A stretch of 64,000 nucleotides of DNA, from positions 75,943,056-76,007,055 of the forward strand of contig CM049310.1 of the NCBI GenBank assembly GCA_026874595.1. Direction: 5' to 3'. How positions within the stretch are numbered: position 1 is the stretch's first letter; each line of letters opens with the position of its first letter. Below, one piece after another: positions 63,311 to 64,000 of the stretch. The DNA comes from Sipunculus nudus. Taxonomy: Eukaryota; Annelida; Sipuncula; Golfingiida; Sipunculidae. Under the pieces are notes generated by a model. It did not search any database. It had not been told where the DNA came from and was given only the letters and a program-made list of their open reading frames with translations. The position numbers and the translations under genes were made by a program.

Positions 63311-64000
63311 TGGCAGTTTCTCAACCTATTCAAGAAACATACACAATCTTGGCCTGTTATGTAACTCTGCTAAAATTTATCAAACACAAACCATTTGAAA
63401 AAACTTGAGAGGGCTCGCCTCTGGGATCATTTCTATAAAAGTTTTTTTCAGCTTTTCCCTGTAAAATCTAAGTAAAATAGCAAAAATAAGCTGGATCCAT
63501 CAACATTTGATGTGTGACAGATAATTGCATAAAATTTGAGGATGGTAGATCCTGCTATTCCTGAGAAATTATGAGTTAGTGTACAGATGACATCTAATAT
63601 CATAAGTCTACATTTTTCAAAAGCTTTTAAAAAACATTCTTGTCAATATTTTCCATAGATAACCTGAAATCTAAATGTCTAGAGGCATGATGTAATGGAT
63701 GCTGATAAACTGGTGCTAAGCTAGATGTATCTGCTTCACACAGCTAACGTGTAAGGTAAAATGACTCAATTCAATCTTTATAAATCAGCCAAAATTCATT
63801 CTTTGGAACCATAAAAGACAATTATTATAAGAATTATTCAGGGAATTATTCTTGCAAAATATTAAACAAACTGGTCTCAGTATCATCAGTCAAAAAACAT
63901 TTTGTAGGTTTATAACTCATATGGGAAATTACAGCAAAATGGCAAAGTTCAGCTTCCCATAACTCAGCCAAAAATCATTGAACCAAAACCATTTGAACAA
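63311..64000. other. Right-edge spacer without recognisable gene
   Basis: AT-rich DNA. Phrases such as CATCAACATTTGATG and 'AACTCAGCCAAAATTCATT' recur loosely (63780 and 63960), suggesting an unclassified degraded repeat that continues past the window. Confidence 0.3.

Overview
This is animal nuclear DNA: short exons with GT-AG introns, AT-rich and dense in non-coding repeats. Two protein families are recognisable, TADA1 and SURF4. The repeat types (helentron-like elements with CTAG ends and CTCAGCTGA-type ends, tRNA-like minisatellite, hAT, pogo/Tigger and Harbinger-like non-autonomous elements) fit a marine invertebrate. My best guess is a bivalve or other mollusc, but the phylum is inferred from general resemblance and not proven.

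Layout. From 712 to 11629 (minus strand) lie the first seven coding exons of TADA1, a core subunit of the SAGA histone acetyltransferase complex. The gene runs off the left edge inside its histone-fold region. A complete four-exon SURF4 gene (ER-to-Golgi cargo receptor) occupies 20242-28553 on the plus strand. A second, diverged but intact SURF4 gene occupies 52001-58446, also on the plus strand. The two SURF4 genes have the same three intron positions and phases and both end in a dilysine retrieval motif, so they are a tandem duplication about 23 kb apart. I see no other convincing gene. The TADA1 and SURF4 starts diverge but are 8.6 kb apart, so a shared promoter is unlikely.

Everything else is repeats. 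Five families of non-coding elements share one plan: a 27-32 nt imperfect hairpin at the 5' end, tandem internal half-units, an inverted copy of the 5' arm near the 3' end, an unrelated short hairpin, and a terminal CTAG (CTTG in one family) followed by T. That plan matches non-autonomous helentron/Helitron-like elements. They fill most of the larger introns of all three genes. They are nested in each other in two places, and several carry nuclear-receptor half-sites. Cut-and-paste elements include a 397-bp hAT element with a perfect 8-bp target duplication, a 965-bp pogo/Tigger relic that still encodes part of a CENP-B-like DNA-binding domain, a four-copy Harbinger-like family and two small MITEs. 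A LINE 3' fragment lies at 60.6 kb.

The most unusual region is 43.38-48.64 kb. It is a 5.2-kb array of a ~34-bp unit with higher-order repeats of about 859 bp. The unit looks like the D-arm/A-box of the tRNA-like element at the left end of the array.

All coordinates and splice sites were read by eye. Exon chains were checked for phase and, for TADA1 and SURF4, against remembered family sequence. No database search was run.
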